This document shows positions 1 to 7,850 of a stretch of 64,000 nucleotides of DNA, one piece after another. The stretch's first letter is position 1; each line of letters starts with the position of its first letter. A program made the position numbers and the translations under genes. The notes under the pieces were generated by a model. That model was given only the letters and a program-made list of their open reading frames with translations, was not told the origin of the DNA and did no database searches. Origin of the DNA: Lachnospiraceae bacterium AC3007 (GTDB taxonomy: Bacteria; Bacillota; Clostridia; Lachnospirales; Lachnospiraceae); contig JHYK01000012.1 in the NCBI GenBank assembly GCA_000621405.1, positions 1-64,000 on the forward strand, given 5' to 3'.

Positions 1-50
1 TATGAGATACCCGCTTACCATCCAGGAATTCGAGTCCGCCTTTCGCTATG

Positions 51-76
51 AAAAAAGAATTCCCAAAAGGGAACTC
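51..76 (-). terminator. Terminator of tRNA-Met
   Basis: Read on the minus strand, an 8-bp stem (GAGTTCCC / GGGAATTC, one G-U pair) with a TTTT loop is followed by six T. It lies 7 bases past the tRNA 3' end, so it should end that transcript. The arms extend further into an inverted repeat (44-64 against 69-88) that includes the last bases of the tRNA itself. Confidence 0.8.
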
Positions 77-83
77 TTTTTCA

Positions 84-157
84 TAGCGAGAGGGGGACTC
101 GAACCCTCGACACCGCGGGTATGAACCGCGTGCTCTAGCCAGCTGAGCTATCTCGCC
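84..157 (-). tRNA. tRNA-Met (anticodon CAT)
   Basis: A 74-base cloverleaf on the minus strand begins GGCGAGATAGCTCAGCTGG. The 7-bp acceptor stem has one G-U pair and discriminator A. The anticodon arm is CGCGG-TTCATAC-CCGCG and the T arm carries GGTTCGAGTCC. The anticodon is CAT. The acceptor stem begins with a pair and resembles elongator tRNA-Met of Firmicutes rather than the initiator, which has a mismatched first pair. A lysidine-modified tRNA-Ile with CAT cannot be fully excluded from sequence. CCA is not encoded. Confidence 0.93.
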
Positions 158-169
158 ATATTCAATTCC

Positions 170-188
170 GGTATGAACCGCGTGCTCT
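170..188. repeat. Duplicate of the tRNA-Met anticodon arm
   Basis: Nineteen bases here are identical to 118-136, which is the anticodon arm of the adjacent tRNA-Met. The copy lies in the 5' leader of the tRNA transcript. It may be the remnant of a second tRNA copy or a product of recombination. Confidence 0.8.
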
Positions 189-252
189 TTCGGAGCCGTA
201 TTCATACTGTTGACGTGCGCGGAATGCTTGCACTCCACGACGCGTAAGCGTT

Positions 253-282
253 ATTATACAGTTATGAAATACAGTATGTCAA
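253..282 (-). promoter_or_regulatory. Promoter of tRNA-Met
   Basis: On the minus strand, TTGACA (277-282) and TATAAT (253-258) are separated by 18 bases. Both boxes match the vegetative sigma-A consensus exactly. Transcription should start near 245, giving a leader of about 88 bases before the mature tRNA. Confidence 0.8.
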
Positions 283-325
283 GATGGTCTGAGCGCTGTA
301 CCGGCAGACGGCCGGCAAGCCTTTT

Positions 326-355
326 GGCAGAGGAGATTGCGGCAGAGGAGATTGC
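326..355 (+). repeat. Tandem 15-base repeat carrying the ribosome-binding site
   Basis: GGCAGAGGAGATTGC occurs twice in direct succession just before the ATG at 358. Each copy contains AGGAG. Only the second copy sits at a usable distance from the start codon. Confidence 0.85.
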
Positions 356-357
356 AT

Positions 358-624
358 ATGAAACCGGATAATTTTGATGAATGGCTCAACTTTTTTATGA
401 TGGATCACAGCATCAGCCCGAATAACGTCATATATGAGGGTATATTGAACGGTCAGATGTTTCACATGACCTACAGGGAACTCTTCGATAAGATAAGGAA
501 TTATTCCGGCATGAGGAAGCGCGTCAGAGAAGATTTCAGCGCCGCGGCCTTTACCGGAGAGTCTATAGATGAAGCCGCATCAAGGATCGTCCAGGAGGAG
601 CTGATAGACAACGGACTGATCTAG
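358..624 (+). CDS. Small acidic protein of unknown function
   Basis: This is an 88-residue protein that I do not recognise. It has no signal peptide or membrane segment, many charged residues and a predicted helical character in its second half. The ATG at 358 is preferred over the upstream in-frame start at 337 because an AGGAG motif lies about 9 bases before it. The gene converges on the CYTH gene. The four bases CTAG at 621-624 supply both stop codons, so the two genes overlap tail to tail. It could be a lineage-specific protein, and expression is supported only by the ribosome-binding site. Confidence 0.6.
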   Translation: MKPDNFDEWLNFFMMDHSISPNNVIYEGILNGQMFHMTYRELFDKIRNYSGMRKRVREDFSAAAFTGESIDEAASRIVQEELIDNGLI

Positions 625-1115
625 CCGGCAAGCATGTCTTTGGGATCGAATGCAGGATCTATCGCCATGACGGCATTCTTAAATCTCCTGTCATGAGTCA
701 CATCTTCCCCGAACCAGTCGGGGGCGATAAAGGCTTCGGCCTCTTCAAGCGTCGGGAATTCGACTTCGATGATCATAAGAGGAGCAAAGGGCTCATCAAA
801 AATATCCAGTTCTGCTTTTAATGATGTCCCTTCCAGAGGGATTACATATCTTTTCTTTTTTATGACCCTTCCGTCGCATTTTGGGAGCATGTGACGGAAA
901 GCTTCTTCCGTGAGCGGAAGATTGTATTCCTCGTGTGATATGTCGTCAGAGCTCAGCCCCTTATATGTCAGTACATATGAGTCATTCTCGCGGCGGATCC
1001 TGACGGTCGGCTGTGTGTTCAGATAGGCCTGCTCCATTATTATGCAGCTGTATTCCTCGAGGTTTTCCGGCAGGGCGCCGACCCTCCATTTCCTTTCGAT
1101 CTCCATGTTTTCCAT
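621..1115 (-). CDS. CYTH domain protein (triphosphate phosphatase family)
   Basis: This 164-residue protein starts MENMEIERKW and so carries the ExExK signature of the CYTH/triphosphate tunnel metalloenzyme family near its N-terminus. Further family-like pieces are the alternating charged strand VRIRRENDSYVLTYKG, a KKKRYVIPL strand and LKAELDIF. Bacterial members usually hydrolyse inorganic tripolyphosphate or other triphosphates using a divalent metal inside an eight-strand tunnel. The start at 1115 follows GGAGG at 11 bases; the next ATG three codons later is also possible. The substrate cannot be read from sequence. It is transcribed divergently from the DJ-1 gene. Confidence 0.82.
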   Translation of the reverse strand: MENMEIERKWRVGALPENLEEYSCIIMEQAYLNTQPTVRIRRENDSYVLTYKGLSSDDISHEEYNLPLTEEAFRHMLPKCDGRVIKKKRYVIPLEGTSLKAELDIFDEPFAPLMIIEVEFPTLEEAEAFIAPDWFGEDVTHDRRFKNAVMAIDPAFDPKDMLAG

Positions 1116-1169
1116 GTATATGATATCCTCCGGCACAGGCCCTGCTTTACTTTTATCCGGCACTGTGTG

Positions 1170-1181
1170 GTATCATGATAC
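1170..1181. promoter_or_regulatory. Perfect 12-base palindrome between divergent genes
   Basis: GTATCATGATAC is a perfect dyad centred between the divergent CYTH and DJ-1/PfpI genes. It could be an operator, but no matching regulator is seen nearby. Confidence 0.3.
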
Positions 1182-1231
1182 AGTATTGTCATATCCGGGT
1201 CAAAGCACCGGAGATTTTCAAGGAGGGTATC

Positions 1232-1786
1232 ATGAGTACAAAAATGGCGGTCTTTTTAGCGGAGGGGTTTGAAGAAGGCGAAGCTATAGTTCCCATAGAT
1301 ATTGCAAGAAGGGGAGGAGTAGAGGTGACCACGGTCTCCATCGGTGACGATATTCATGTTACCGGGAGCCACGGCATAGAGGTAAAGGCCGATGCGATGC
1401 TGTCTTCGATCGACCCTGCAGAGTATGACATGCTGATGCTTCCCGGAGGCATGCCCGGCACAGCCAATCTGGAGGCCTCCGAGCAGGTTAAGGATGCGCT
1501 TCTTAAGGCGAACGAGGAAGGCAGATACGTGGCTGCGATATGCGCGGCTCCCCGTCTGCTCGGAAAACTGGGGATCCTTGACGGAAAGAATGCCACGGTC
1601 TATCCCGGAAATGAAGAGCATCTGAAAAATGCGAAGTACGACAGCCGTGCGAAGGCCGTTACAGACGGAAATGTCATCACCGCAAGAGGAATGGGATGCG
1701 CATTGGAATTCGGCAGGGAGATAGTGACTGCTCTGGTCGATATATCCAAGGCAAAAGAAGTTCTGGAGGCGGTACAAAGCGATTGA
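1232..1786 (+). CDS. DJ-1/PfpI family protein
   Basis: This 184-residue protein has the single-domain DJ-1 fold. An acidic EGFEEGE segment near the N-terminus supplies the conserved glutamate, LMLPGGMPG forms the following loop, and AAICAAP holds the nucleophile-elbow cysteine. Family members act as redox-responsive chaperones, deglycase-like enzymes or glyoxalases; the exact role here is open. The start at 1232 is chosen because AGGAGGG lies 5 bases upstream, whereas the longer frame from 1175 has no such site. The C-terminus ends just before the trigger-factor promoter, whose -35 box overlaps the stop codon. Confidence 0.88.
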   Translation: MSTKMAVFLAEGFEEGEAIVPIDIARRGGVEVTTVSIGDDIHVTGSHGIEVKADAMLSSIDPAEYDMLMLPGGMPGTANLEASEQVKDALLKANEEGRYVAAICAAPRLLGKLGILDGKNATVYPGNEEHLKNAKYDSRAKAVTDGNVITARGMGCALEFGREIVTALVDISKAKEVLEAVQSD

Positions 1787-1811
1787 AACAGCCCATTTTA
1801 TGTGCTACAAT
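1783..1811 (+). promoter_or_regulatory. Promoter of tig-clpP-clpX operon
   Basis: TTGAAA (1783-1788), a 17-base spacer and TACAAT (1806-1811) form a good sigma-A promoter. It overlaps the stop of the preceding gene and leaves a 5' leader of about 50 bases before tig. Confidence 0.7.
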
Positions 1812-1868
1812 AACGCTTTGGACTGTGCAGCGTGGCACAGCGATCACTTGAAAGGAAAGATAGTCGAA

Positions 1869-3254
1869 ATGAATGTACAGGTCGAGAAACTAGAGAACAG
1901 CATGGCGAAGCTTACGATCGAGCTTCCTGCCGAGGAGCTTGAGAAGGCGATACAGAAGGCATATCTGAAGCAGAGGAGCCGTATCTCCATACCCGGATTC
2001 AGAAAGGGAAAAGTTCCCAGACCCATAATAGAGAAGATGTACGGACAGGAAGTCTTTTATGAGGATGCCGCTCAGACGATCATCAATGAATCCTATCCTG
2101 ATGCAGTGATAGAGTCCGGAGAAGACATCGTGTCGAAGCCCGAGATCTCAGTTACGCAGGTGGAAAAGGACAAGCCTTTTATCTATACAGCAGAGGTTGC
2201 TCTTAAGCCTCCTGTGGAGCTTGGCAAATACAAGGGTATAAAGGTGGAGCCTGTTGACACTGTCGTTACCGATAAGGAAGTGGAAGAAGAGATCAAAAAG
2301 GAACTCGAGAAAAACGCACGCCACGTCGAAGTCACGGACAGGCCTGCAAAGAATGAGGACACGGTATTCATCGATTACAGCGGAAGCGTCGACGGAGAGA
2401 AGTTTGACGGAGGCACTGCCGAGGATCAGAAGCTCGTGCTCGGATCACATTCATTCATAGATAATTTTGAAGAGCAGATAGAGGGACACAGCATAGGGGA
2501 TGAGTTCGATGTCAACGTCACATTCCCTGAGAAGTACCACTCGGAGAGCCTTGCGGGCAAGGCTGCGGTCTTTGCCGTGAAGCTTAAGGGGATCACCGAG
2601 AAGCAGCTTCCCGAGCTGGATGATGAGTTCGTGACGGATGTATCTGAATTTGATACCGTTGATGAGTACAAGGCGGATATAAAGCAGACACTTGAAGACA
2701 AAAAGAAATCTGCCGCAAGGAGCAAGAAAGAAGAAGAGGCTGTACAGGCGCTCGTTGAGGATTCAAGGATAGAGATCCCTCAGCCTATGATAGATACCGA
2801 AGCCGACCAGCTCCTTCAAAACTATGACAGCAGGATGAGATCGCAGGGACTCAGCCTTCAGCAGTATCTTCAGTATACCGGCATGACAGTCGATAAGCTT
2901 CGTGATGATATGAAGGAGCAGGCAAAGCTTAATATCGAGAGCCGCCTGGTGCTTGAGGCAGTGGCCGATGCCGAGAAGATCGAGATCCCCGATGAGGATG
3001 TCGACAAAGAGATCCAGGATATGGCAGATAATTACGGAATGCCTCTTGATAATATGAAGAATCTCATCACCGAGACAGAGAGAAAGAATATCAGGACCGA
3101 TCTTAAGATAAGGAAGGCTGTCGACGTCATCATCGACAGTTCGGTAGAAGATAAGTCAAAGAAGACTGTCAAGGCAGATGACGGAGACGATCTTATAGAA
3201 AAGAAGATCCCGAAGCGCAAGAAGAAATCCGAAGCCGCTTCTGAAGAAGAGTGA
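1869..3254 (+). CDS. tig: Trigger factor, ribosome-associated chaperone
   Basis: This 461-residue protein binds the ribosome near the exit tunnel and holds nascent chains. The N-terminal ribosome-binding domain (about 1-115) includes the GFRKGKVPR signature. The central FKBP-type peptidyl-prolyl isomerase domain (about 155-245) has VFIDYSG and an FPEKYHSESLAGK segment. The rest is the helical chaperone arm, ending in a lysine/glutamate-rich tail. The ATG at 1869 (MNVQVEKLE) fits the family start better than the frame opening at 1800. It begins the tig-clpP-clpX-engB run, the usual Firmicute protein-quality cluster. Confidence 0.97.
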   Translation: MNVQVEKLENSMAKLTIELPAEELEKAIQKAYLKQRSRISIPGFRKGKVPRPIIEKMYGQEVFYEDAAQTIINESYPDAVIESGEDIVSKPEISVTQVEKDKPFIYTAEVALKPPVELGKYKGIKVEPVDTVVTDKEVEEEIKKELEKNARHVEVTDRPAKNEDTVFIDYSGSVDGEKFDGGTAEDQKLVLGSHSFIDNFEEQIEGHSIGDEFDVNVTFPEKYHSESLAGKAAVFAVKLKGITEKQLPELDDEFVTDVSEFDTVDEYKADIKQTLEDKKKSAARSKKEEEAVQALVEDSRIEIPQPMIDTEADQLLQNYDSRMRSQGLSLQQYLQYTGMTVDKLRDDMKEQAKLNIESRLVLEAVADAEKIEIPDEDVDKEIQDMADNYGMPLDNMKNLITETERKNIRTDLKIRKAVDVIIDSSVEDKSKKTVKADDGDDLIEKKIPKRKKKSEAASEEE

Positions 3255-3271
3255 TAACAGGAGGATAAGAA

Positions 3272-3883
3272 ATGCTTGTACCTACCGTCATAGAGACCAC
3301 TAATCGTGGCGAAAGAGCATATGACATTTATTCCAGGCTTCTGAAAGAGAGGATCATCTTCCTCGGAGATGAGGTGAATTCTCACACTGCGGGGCTCGTG
3401 GTCGCTCAGATACTGTTTCTGGAGGCAGAGGATCCGGAGAAGGATATCCATTTCTATATTGATTCTCCCGGAGGCTCCGTCACTGACGGAATGGCAATAT
3501 ATGACACCATGCAGTATGTAAAATGCGATGTGTCGACCATATGTATCGGTATGGCGGCTTCTATGGGAGCCTTCCTTTTAGCCGGAGGCGCAAAGGGCAA
3601 GCGCATGATCCTTCCCAATGCGGAAGTCATGATACATCAACCCTCGGGCGGTACGCAGGGACAGGCTACAGAGATACAGATCGCTGCCGAGCATATATTG
3701 CGCACCAAGAAGAAACTGAACGAGATACTTGCAGCCAATACGGGCAAGCCGGTGGAAAAGGTCGCGGAGGATACGGAGCGTGACAACTGGCTTACGGCAG
3801 AGGAAGCTCTGGAATACGGACTGGTAGATAAGATCATTGAGAAAAGGCCGGAAAACGACGGCGATAAAAAGGAAGATAAATAA
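3272..3883 (+). CDS. clpP: ATP-dependent Clp protease proteolytic subunit
   Basis: This 203-residue serine protease forms the tetradecameric barrel that degrades substrates fed by ClpX or other Clp ATPases. The catalytic triad is visible as Ser97 in GMAASMGA, His122 in MIHQPSGG and Asp171 in ERDNW. The oxyanion loop SPGGSV is at 65-70. Length and motifs match active ClpP. AGGAGG precedes the ATG by about 7 bases. It follows tig by 17 bases and precedes clpX by 3 bases, so the three are almost certainly cotranscribed. Confidence 0.98.
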   Translation: MLVPTVIETTNRGERAYDIYSRLLKERIIFLGDEVNSHTAGLVVAQILFLEAEDPEKDIHFYIDSPGGSVTDGMAIYDTMQYVKCDVSTICIGMAASMGAFLLAGGAKGKRMILPNAEVMIHQPSGGTQGQATEIQIAAEHILRTKKKLNEILAANTGKPVEKVAEDTERDNWLTAEEALEYGLVDKIIEKRPENDGDKKEDK

Positions 3884-3886
3884 ACC

Positions 3887-5146
3887 ATGGCGACCAAGAT
3901 AGGATTTGGCGAAGAAGAGATCAGGTGTTCATTTTGCGGTAAGACCCAGGACCAGGTCAGGAAACTGATAGCGGGTCCCAGCGGGACATATATCTGCGAT
4001 GAATGCGTGGCCATATGCGCTGACATCATTGAGGAAGAGGACGGAGAACCGGGAGGTGACGGCAGCTTTGATATCAATCTGCTCAAGCCCGAGGAGATCA
4101 AGGAATTCCTGGATGAGTATGTGATCGGTCAGGAAGACGCCAAAAAGGTCCTGTCTGTTGCGGTTTACAATCACTACAAAAGGATACTTGCTCCTCAGGA
4201 CGACGAGGTAGAGCTTCAGAAGAGTAATGTAATGCTCCTGGGTCCTACAGGTTCCGGTAAGACTCTTCTGGCACAGACTCTTGCAAGGATAATCAATGTA
4301 CCGTTTGCCATAGCTGATGCGACCAGCCTTACTGAAGCCGGCTATGTGGGTGAAGACGTGGAGAACATCCTGCTCAAGCTCATTCAGGCAGCGGATTATG
4401 ATGTGGAGCGCGCTCAGGTCGGCATCATATATATCGATGAGATCGATAAGATCACAAGGAAGTCGGAAAATGTCTCCATCACAAGGGATGTATCCGGAGA
4501 AGGAGTGCAGCAGGCTCTTCTTAAGATAATAGAAGGAACTCAGGCGTCTGTCCCTCCTCAGGGAGGAAGGAAGCATCCTCATCAGGAGATGATACAGATC
4601 GACACCACGAATATACTGTTCCTTGTCGGAGGTGCTTTTGAGGGACTGGACAAGGTAGTGCAGTCAAGGCTTGATACCAAGTCTATCGGTTTTGCTGCAG
4701 ATATCGGAGCCGACAGGGAAAAGACCATGAACGAGGCGCTTCATCACGTGCAGCCGGAGGATCTTGTGAAATACGGGATCATCCCTGAATTCATCGGAAG
4801 GCTTCCGGTCACTGTAGCACTTGATAATCTTGACCGCGATGCTCTGGTGCGTATCCTTACCGAGCCGAAGAATGCGATAATAAAGCAGTATAAGAAGCTT
4901 CTGGATCTTGACGGAGTGAAGCTTACGTTTGACGATGCTGCGGTGGAGGCTATCGCTGACAAGGCCGTTAAGCGCAAGACGGGAGCCAGAGGCTTAAGAT
5001 CCATCATCGAAGAGACCATGAATGATGTCATGTTCAGGGTTCCTTCCGATGAAGGCATTAGTGAGGTCGTGATCACAAAGGAATCTGTAGAAAACGGAAC
5101 GGCTCCGCTGGAAGTAAGATACGATAATATCAAGAAGACAGTCTGA
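3887..5146 (+). CDS. clpX: ATP-dependent Clp protease ATP-binding subunit ClpX
   Basis: This 419-residue AAA+ unfoldase delivers substrates to ClpP. The N-terminal zinc-binding domain has Cys14, Cys17, Cys37 and Cys40. Walker A is GPTGSGKT (119-126), the pore loop GYVG is at about 152-155 and Walker B is IIYIDEID (180-187). The RKH substrate loop appears as GGRKHPH, and sensor 2 lies in KTGARGLRS. The gene lies 3 bases after clpP. In many relatives a lon gene follows clpX, but here engB follows directly. Confidence 0.98.
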   Translation: MATKIGFGEEEIRCSFCGKTQDQVRKLIAGPSGTYICDECVAICADIIEEEDGEPGGDGSFDINLLKPEEIKEFLDEYVIGQEDAKKVLSVAVYNHYKRILAPQDDEVELQKSNVMLLGPTGSGKTLLAQTLARIINVPFAIADATSLTEAGYVGEDVENILLKLIQAADYDVERAQVGIIYIDEIDKITRKSENVSITRDVSGEGVQQALLKIIEGTQASVPPQGGRKHPHQEMIQIDTTNILFLVGGAFEGLDKVVQSRLDTKSIGFAADIGADREKTMNEALHHVQPEDLVKYGIIPEFIGRLPVTVALDNLDRDALVRILTEPKNAIIKQYKKLLDLDGVKLTFDDAAVEAIADKAVKRKTGARGLRSIIEETMNDVMFRVPSDEGISEVVITKESVENGTAPLEVRYDNIKKTV

Positions 5147-5149
5147 GCG

Positions 5150-5758
5150 ATGAAGATAAAGAACGTCGAACTCTCACATGTGGTTGGCGTTACGACAAAG
5201 AGCCTTCCGCATACCGGTCTGCCGGAGATTGCTTTTGCCGGCAGATCAAACGTGGGCAAATCTTCGCTTATCAACGCTCTGATCCAGAGAAAATCGCTGG
5301 CCCGGACATCGTCTACGCCGGGAAAGACGCAGACCATGAATTTTTATACAGTTAATGATGATGTGTGCTTTGTGGATCTTCCGGGTTACGGATATGCACA
5401 GGTAGGCATTGATTTCCGCAAATCCTGGGGCCCGATGATAGAGAAGTACCTAAACGGATCGGAGGATCTGAGGGCTGTATTTCTTCTTATAGATATCAGA
5501 CGCATTCCGAATCAGGATGATGCGATGATGTATAACTGGATGCTTAATGCAGGTGTTACACCTGTGATCATCGTGACCAAATCGGACAAGGTCAAGCGGT
5601 CGCAGACAGACAAGGCGATCAAGGATATCAAGAATGCGCTCAATGTGACAGCTGATACGGAATTGTTTTTATTCTCTGCCTTAAAAAAGACCGGCAGAGA
5701 TGAGATCATGGAGAAGATAGATGAGATGATAAGTGAAGGAGGAAATGAAGATGACTAA
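5150..5758 (+). CDS. engB: Ribosome biogenesis GTPase EngB (YsxC/YihA)
   Basis: This 202-residue TRAFAC-class GTPase is needed for 50S subunit assembly in bacteria. G1 is GRSNVGKSS, the switch region is SSTPGKTQ, G3 is DLPGYG, G4 is TKSDK and G5 is FSALK. The gene starts 3 bases after clpX. Its last 8 bases overlap the start of the next GTPase gene, implying translational coupling. Placement next to clpX is the normal Firmicute arrangement, apart from the missing lon. Confidence 0.96.
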   Translation: MKIKNVELSHVVGVTTKSLPHTGLPEIAFAGRSNVGKSSLINALIQRKSLARTSSTPGKTQTMNFYTVNDDVCFVDLPGYGYAQVGIDFRKSWGPMIEKYLNGSEDLRAVFLLIDIRRIPNQDDAMMYNWMLNAGVTPVIIVTKSDKVKRSQTDKAIKDIKNALNVTADTELFLFSALKKTGRDEIMEKIDEMISEGGNEDD

Positions 5759-6896
5759 GATCGATATTATTTCGGGATTTCTGGGCGCCGGCAAGACCAC
5801 GCTCATTAAGAAGCTGATAGCTGAAGCTTTTAACGGACAGAAGGTCGTGCTCATTGAGAATGAGTTCGGCGAGATCGGGATCGACGGAAGCTTCCTTAAG
5901 GAAGCCGGGATAGAGATAACAGAGATGAATTCCGGATGTATCTGCTGTTCGCTTGTGGGTGATTTTAAGACTGCGCTGAAGCAGGTCATAGATCAGTATG
6001 CGCCGGACAGGATAGTGATCGAGCCTTCCGGTGTCGGCAAGCTCTCGGATGTAGCGAAGGCGGTCGAGAGAGTGAACGAGGACGAGGAGGCTGTAGTTAT
6101 CAATACTCTTGCGACTGTAGCTGACGGCAAAAAGACAAAGATGTATATGAAGAATTTCGGAGAGTTCTTCAATAATCAGATCGAGTCTGCCGGTACCGTC
6201 ATCCTCTCCAGGACTCAGGATATGTCCCAGGATAAGCTGGATGAGGCTATAGCTCTTATCAGAGAGCATAATTCGGAGGCAGTGATCATCACCACTCCGT
6301 GGGATGAGCTTCGCGGCGATCAGATACTTGAAGCCATGGAGAAGGGACACACTCTCGTAGATTCTCTTATTGAAGAGATGAAGAATCTCCCCGAAGAAGA
6401 GGAGCACCACCATCATCATCATCACCATGATCATGACGGGGAAGAGCATCATCACCACCATGATCACGATGAGGAAGAGCATCATCACCACCATGATCAC
6501 GATGAGGAAGAGCATCACCACCACCATGATCACGATGAGGAAGAGCATCATCATCACCATCATGATCACGAAGAAGAAGGACACCATCACCATCATCACC
6601 ATGATCATGACGCTGACGAGGTGTTCCAGAGTTGGGGAGTGGAGACAGCCCGCAAATATGAGAGAGGTGAGCTTGAAGATATCCTGAAAAAACTTGCTGA
6701 TGAAGAGAGCGGGGAATACGGGATAATCTTAAGGGCAAAGGGTATGATACCCGATGCCTCGGGACAGTGGCATGAGTTTGACCTTACACCCGGGGAATAT
6801 GAGATACGCGAAAGCCGCGCGGATTATACCGGAAGGCTCTGCGTTATAGGCTCCGGGCTCAAAGAAGACAAAGTAAAGGTGTTGTTCGGGGTATAA
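5751..6896 (+). CDS. CobW/G3E-family GTPase with a long histidine-rich metal-binding segment
   Basis: This 381-residue protein has Walker A GFLGAGKTT (9-17), an ENEFGEIGID switch, the metal-site motif CICC (Cys63, 65, 66) and a G2/G3-type IEPSGVG segment. Between about residues 219 and 289 it is almost only His, Asp and Glu, built from 11-residue units. A CobW C-terminal-like domain follows. Family members load zinc, cobalt or nickel into target proteins using GTP; the His-rich segment suggests zinc or nickel storage or sensing. The ATG at 5751 lies 8 bases after AGGAGG. The gene pairs with a second G3E GTPase 6 bases downstream. Confidence 0.9.
   Translation: MTKIDIISGFLGAGKTTLIKKLIAEAFNGQKVVLIENEFGEIGIDGSFLKEAGIEITEMNSGCICCSLVGDFKTALKQVIDQYAPDRIVIEPSGVGKLSDVAKAVERVNEDEEAVVINTLATVADGKKTKMYMKNFGEFFNNQIESAGTVILSRTQDMSQDKLDEAIALIREHNSEAVIITTPWDELRGDQILEAMEKGHTLVDSLIEEMKNLPEEEEHHHHHHHHDHDGEEHHHHHDHDEEEHHHHHDHDEEEHHHHHDHDEEEHHHHHHDHEEEGHHHHHHHDHDADEVFQSWGVETARKYERGELEDILKKLADEESGEYGIILRAKGMIPDASGQWHEFDLTPGEYEIRESRADYTGRLCVIGSGLKEDKVKVLFGV
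6441..6539 (+). repeat. Three tandem 33-base units encoding His/Asp/Glu repeats
   Basis: Three consecutive 33-base units, nearly identical, each encode EEHHHHHDHDE. A degenerate unit precedes them and another follows. This kind of in-frame array can change copy number by slippage and so vary metal-binding capacity. Confidence 0.9.
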
Positions 6897-6902
6897 AGCC
6901 TT

Positions 6903-7850
6903 ATGTTTGGAAAGAAGAAAGAAATACCCGTATATCTTTTTACCGGTTTCCTGGAAAGCGGCAAGACCAGCTTCATCATGGAGACGATGAAGGAGGGCCA
7001 GTTTAAGGACGGGAATAAGACGCTCTATATCCTGTGCGAGGAGGGCGAAGAGGAGATCCCTTCCGCTTCGCTCAAGGATAATGGTTTTATTTCCGTGGTA
7101 ATAGATACGGAAGAGGACATGACCTTTGATACACTCATGAAACTCGGTATCGAGCATGATCCGGACAGGGTCATGATCGAATACAACGGGACCTGGGATC
7201 CCGACAGGGCTCTTGAGGCCTTTCCGCCCAACTGGCTGCTGGCTGAGGGCATCTGCACGATAGATGCATCCACTTATCAGGATTACCTGGCAAATATGAA
7301 GCAGATGATGACAAGGCAGTTCACATATGCGGATCTTGTCATATTCAACAGATGCGATGAACTGCAGGATCTTCCCATGTTCAAGAGAACAGTCAGGGCA
7401 CTCAACCGCAGATCGCAGGTGGTCTTTGAGATGAAGGACGGCACGATCAACAACAACGTCAAGGAAGAACTGCCTTATGATATCAATGCGGATCTGATAA
7501 AGGTCGAGGATGATGATTACGGGATCTGGTATATTGATGTATTTGACAATCTGAAGAGCTATCTCGGCAAGACGGTGAGATTCAAGGGGATAGTATATAA
7601 GCCTGAAAAGCGGAGACGCGATATGTTCATACCCGGTCGTTTTGCGATGACCTGCTGCGCGGCAGATATCCAGTTCGTGGGATTCCCCTGCCAGTGGGCC
7701 GATGCCGGACGTCTTAAGGACAAGACACCGGTCTTCGTCACCGCCCGGATAGAGAGCGCAGAGACCATGGAAGGCATGGCTCCGGTCCTTGTGGCCCAGT
7801 CGGTTGAGATCACCGATCCACCGGAGGAGGAAGTAGTATATTTTCAGTAG
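6903..7850 (+). CDS. G3E-family GTPase fused to a YcgQ/TIGR03943-like C-terminal domain
   Basis: This 315-residue protein opens with Walker A GFLESGKTS (15-23), has a CEEGEEEIP strand at 45-53 and NRCD (149-152) in place of NKxD. It lacks the CxCC metal motif of its neighbour. From about residue 205 it changes into a domain with RFAMTCCAADIQFVGFP (Cys251, Cys252), which resembles the C-terminal domain of the YcgQ/DUF1980 membrane-protein family linked to zinc-regulated permeases. The fusion suggests the GTPase acts with that metal system; the membrane partner is not in the window. Its last 7 bases overlap the convergent dehydrogenase gene. Confidence 0.8.
   Translation: MFGKKKEIPVYLFTGFLESGKTSFIMETMKEGQFKDGNKTLYILCEEGEEEIPSASLKDNGFISVVIDTEEDMTFDTLMKLGIEHDPDRVMIEYNGTWDPDRALEAFPPNWLLAEGICTIDASTYQDYLANMKQMMTRQFTYADLVIFNRCDELQDLPMFKRTVRALNRRSQVVFEMKDGTINNNVKEELPYDINADLIKVEDDDYGIWYIDVFDNLKSYLGKTVRFKGIVYKPEKRRRDMFIPGRFAMTCCAADIQFVGFPCQWADAGRLKDKTPVFVTARIESAETMEGMAPVLVAQSVEITDPPEEEVVYFQ

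Noticed and set aside
3929-4582. 217-residue minus-strand frame inside clpX
   Set aside because: It is antisense to highly conserved ClpX sequence and has no start signals.
5706-6608. 300-residue minus-strand frame opposite the His-rich GTPase, ending in long Met/Val repeats
   Set aside because: It is the antisense reading of the His/Asp/Glu repeat; composition alone keeps it open.
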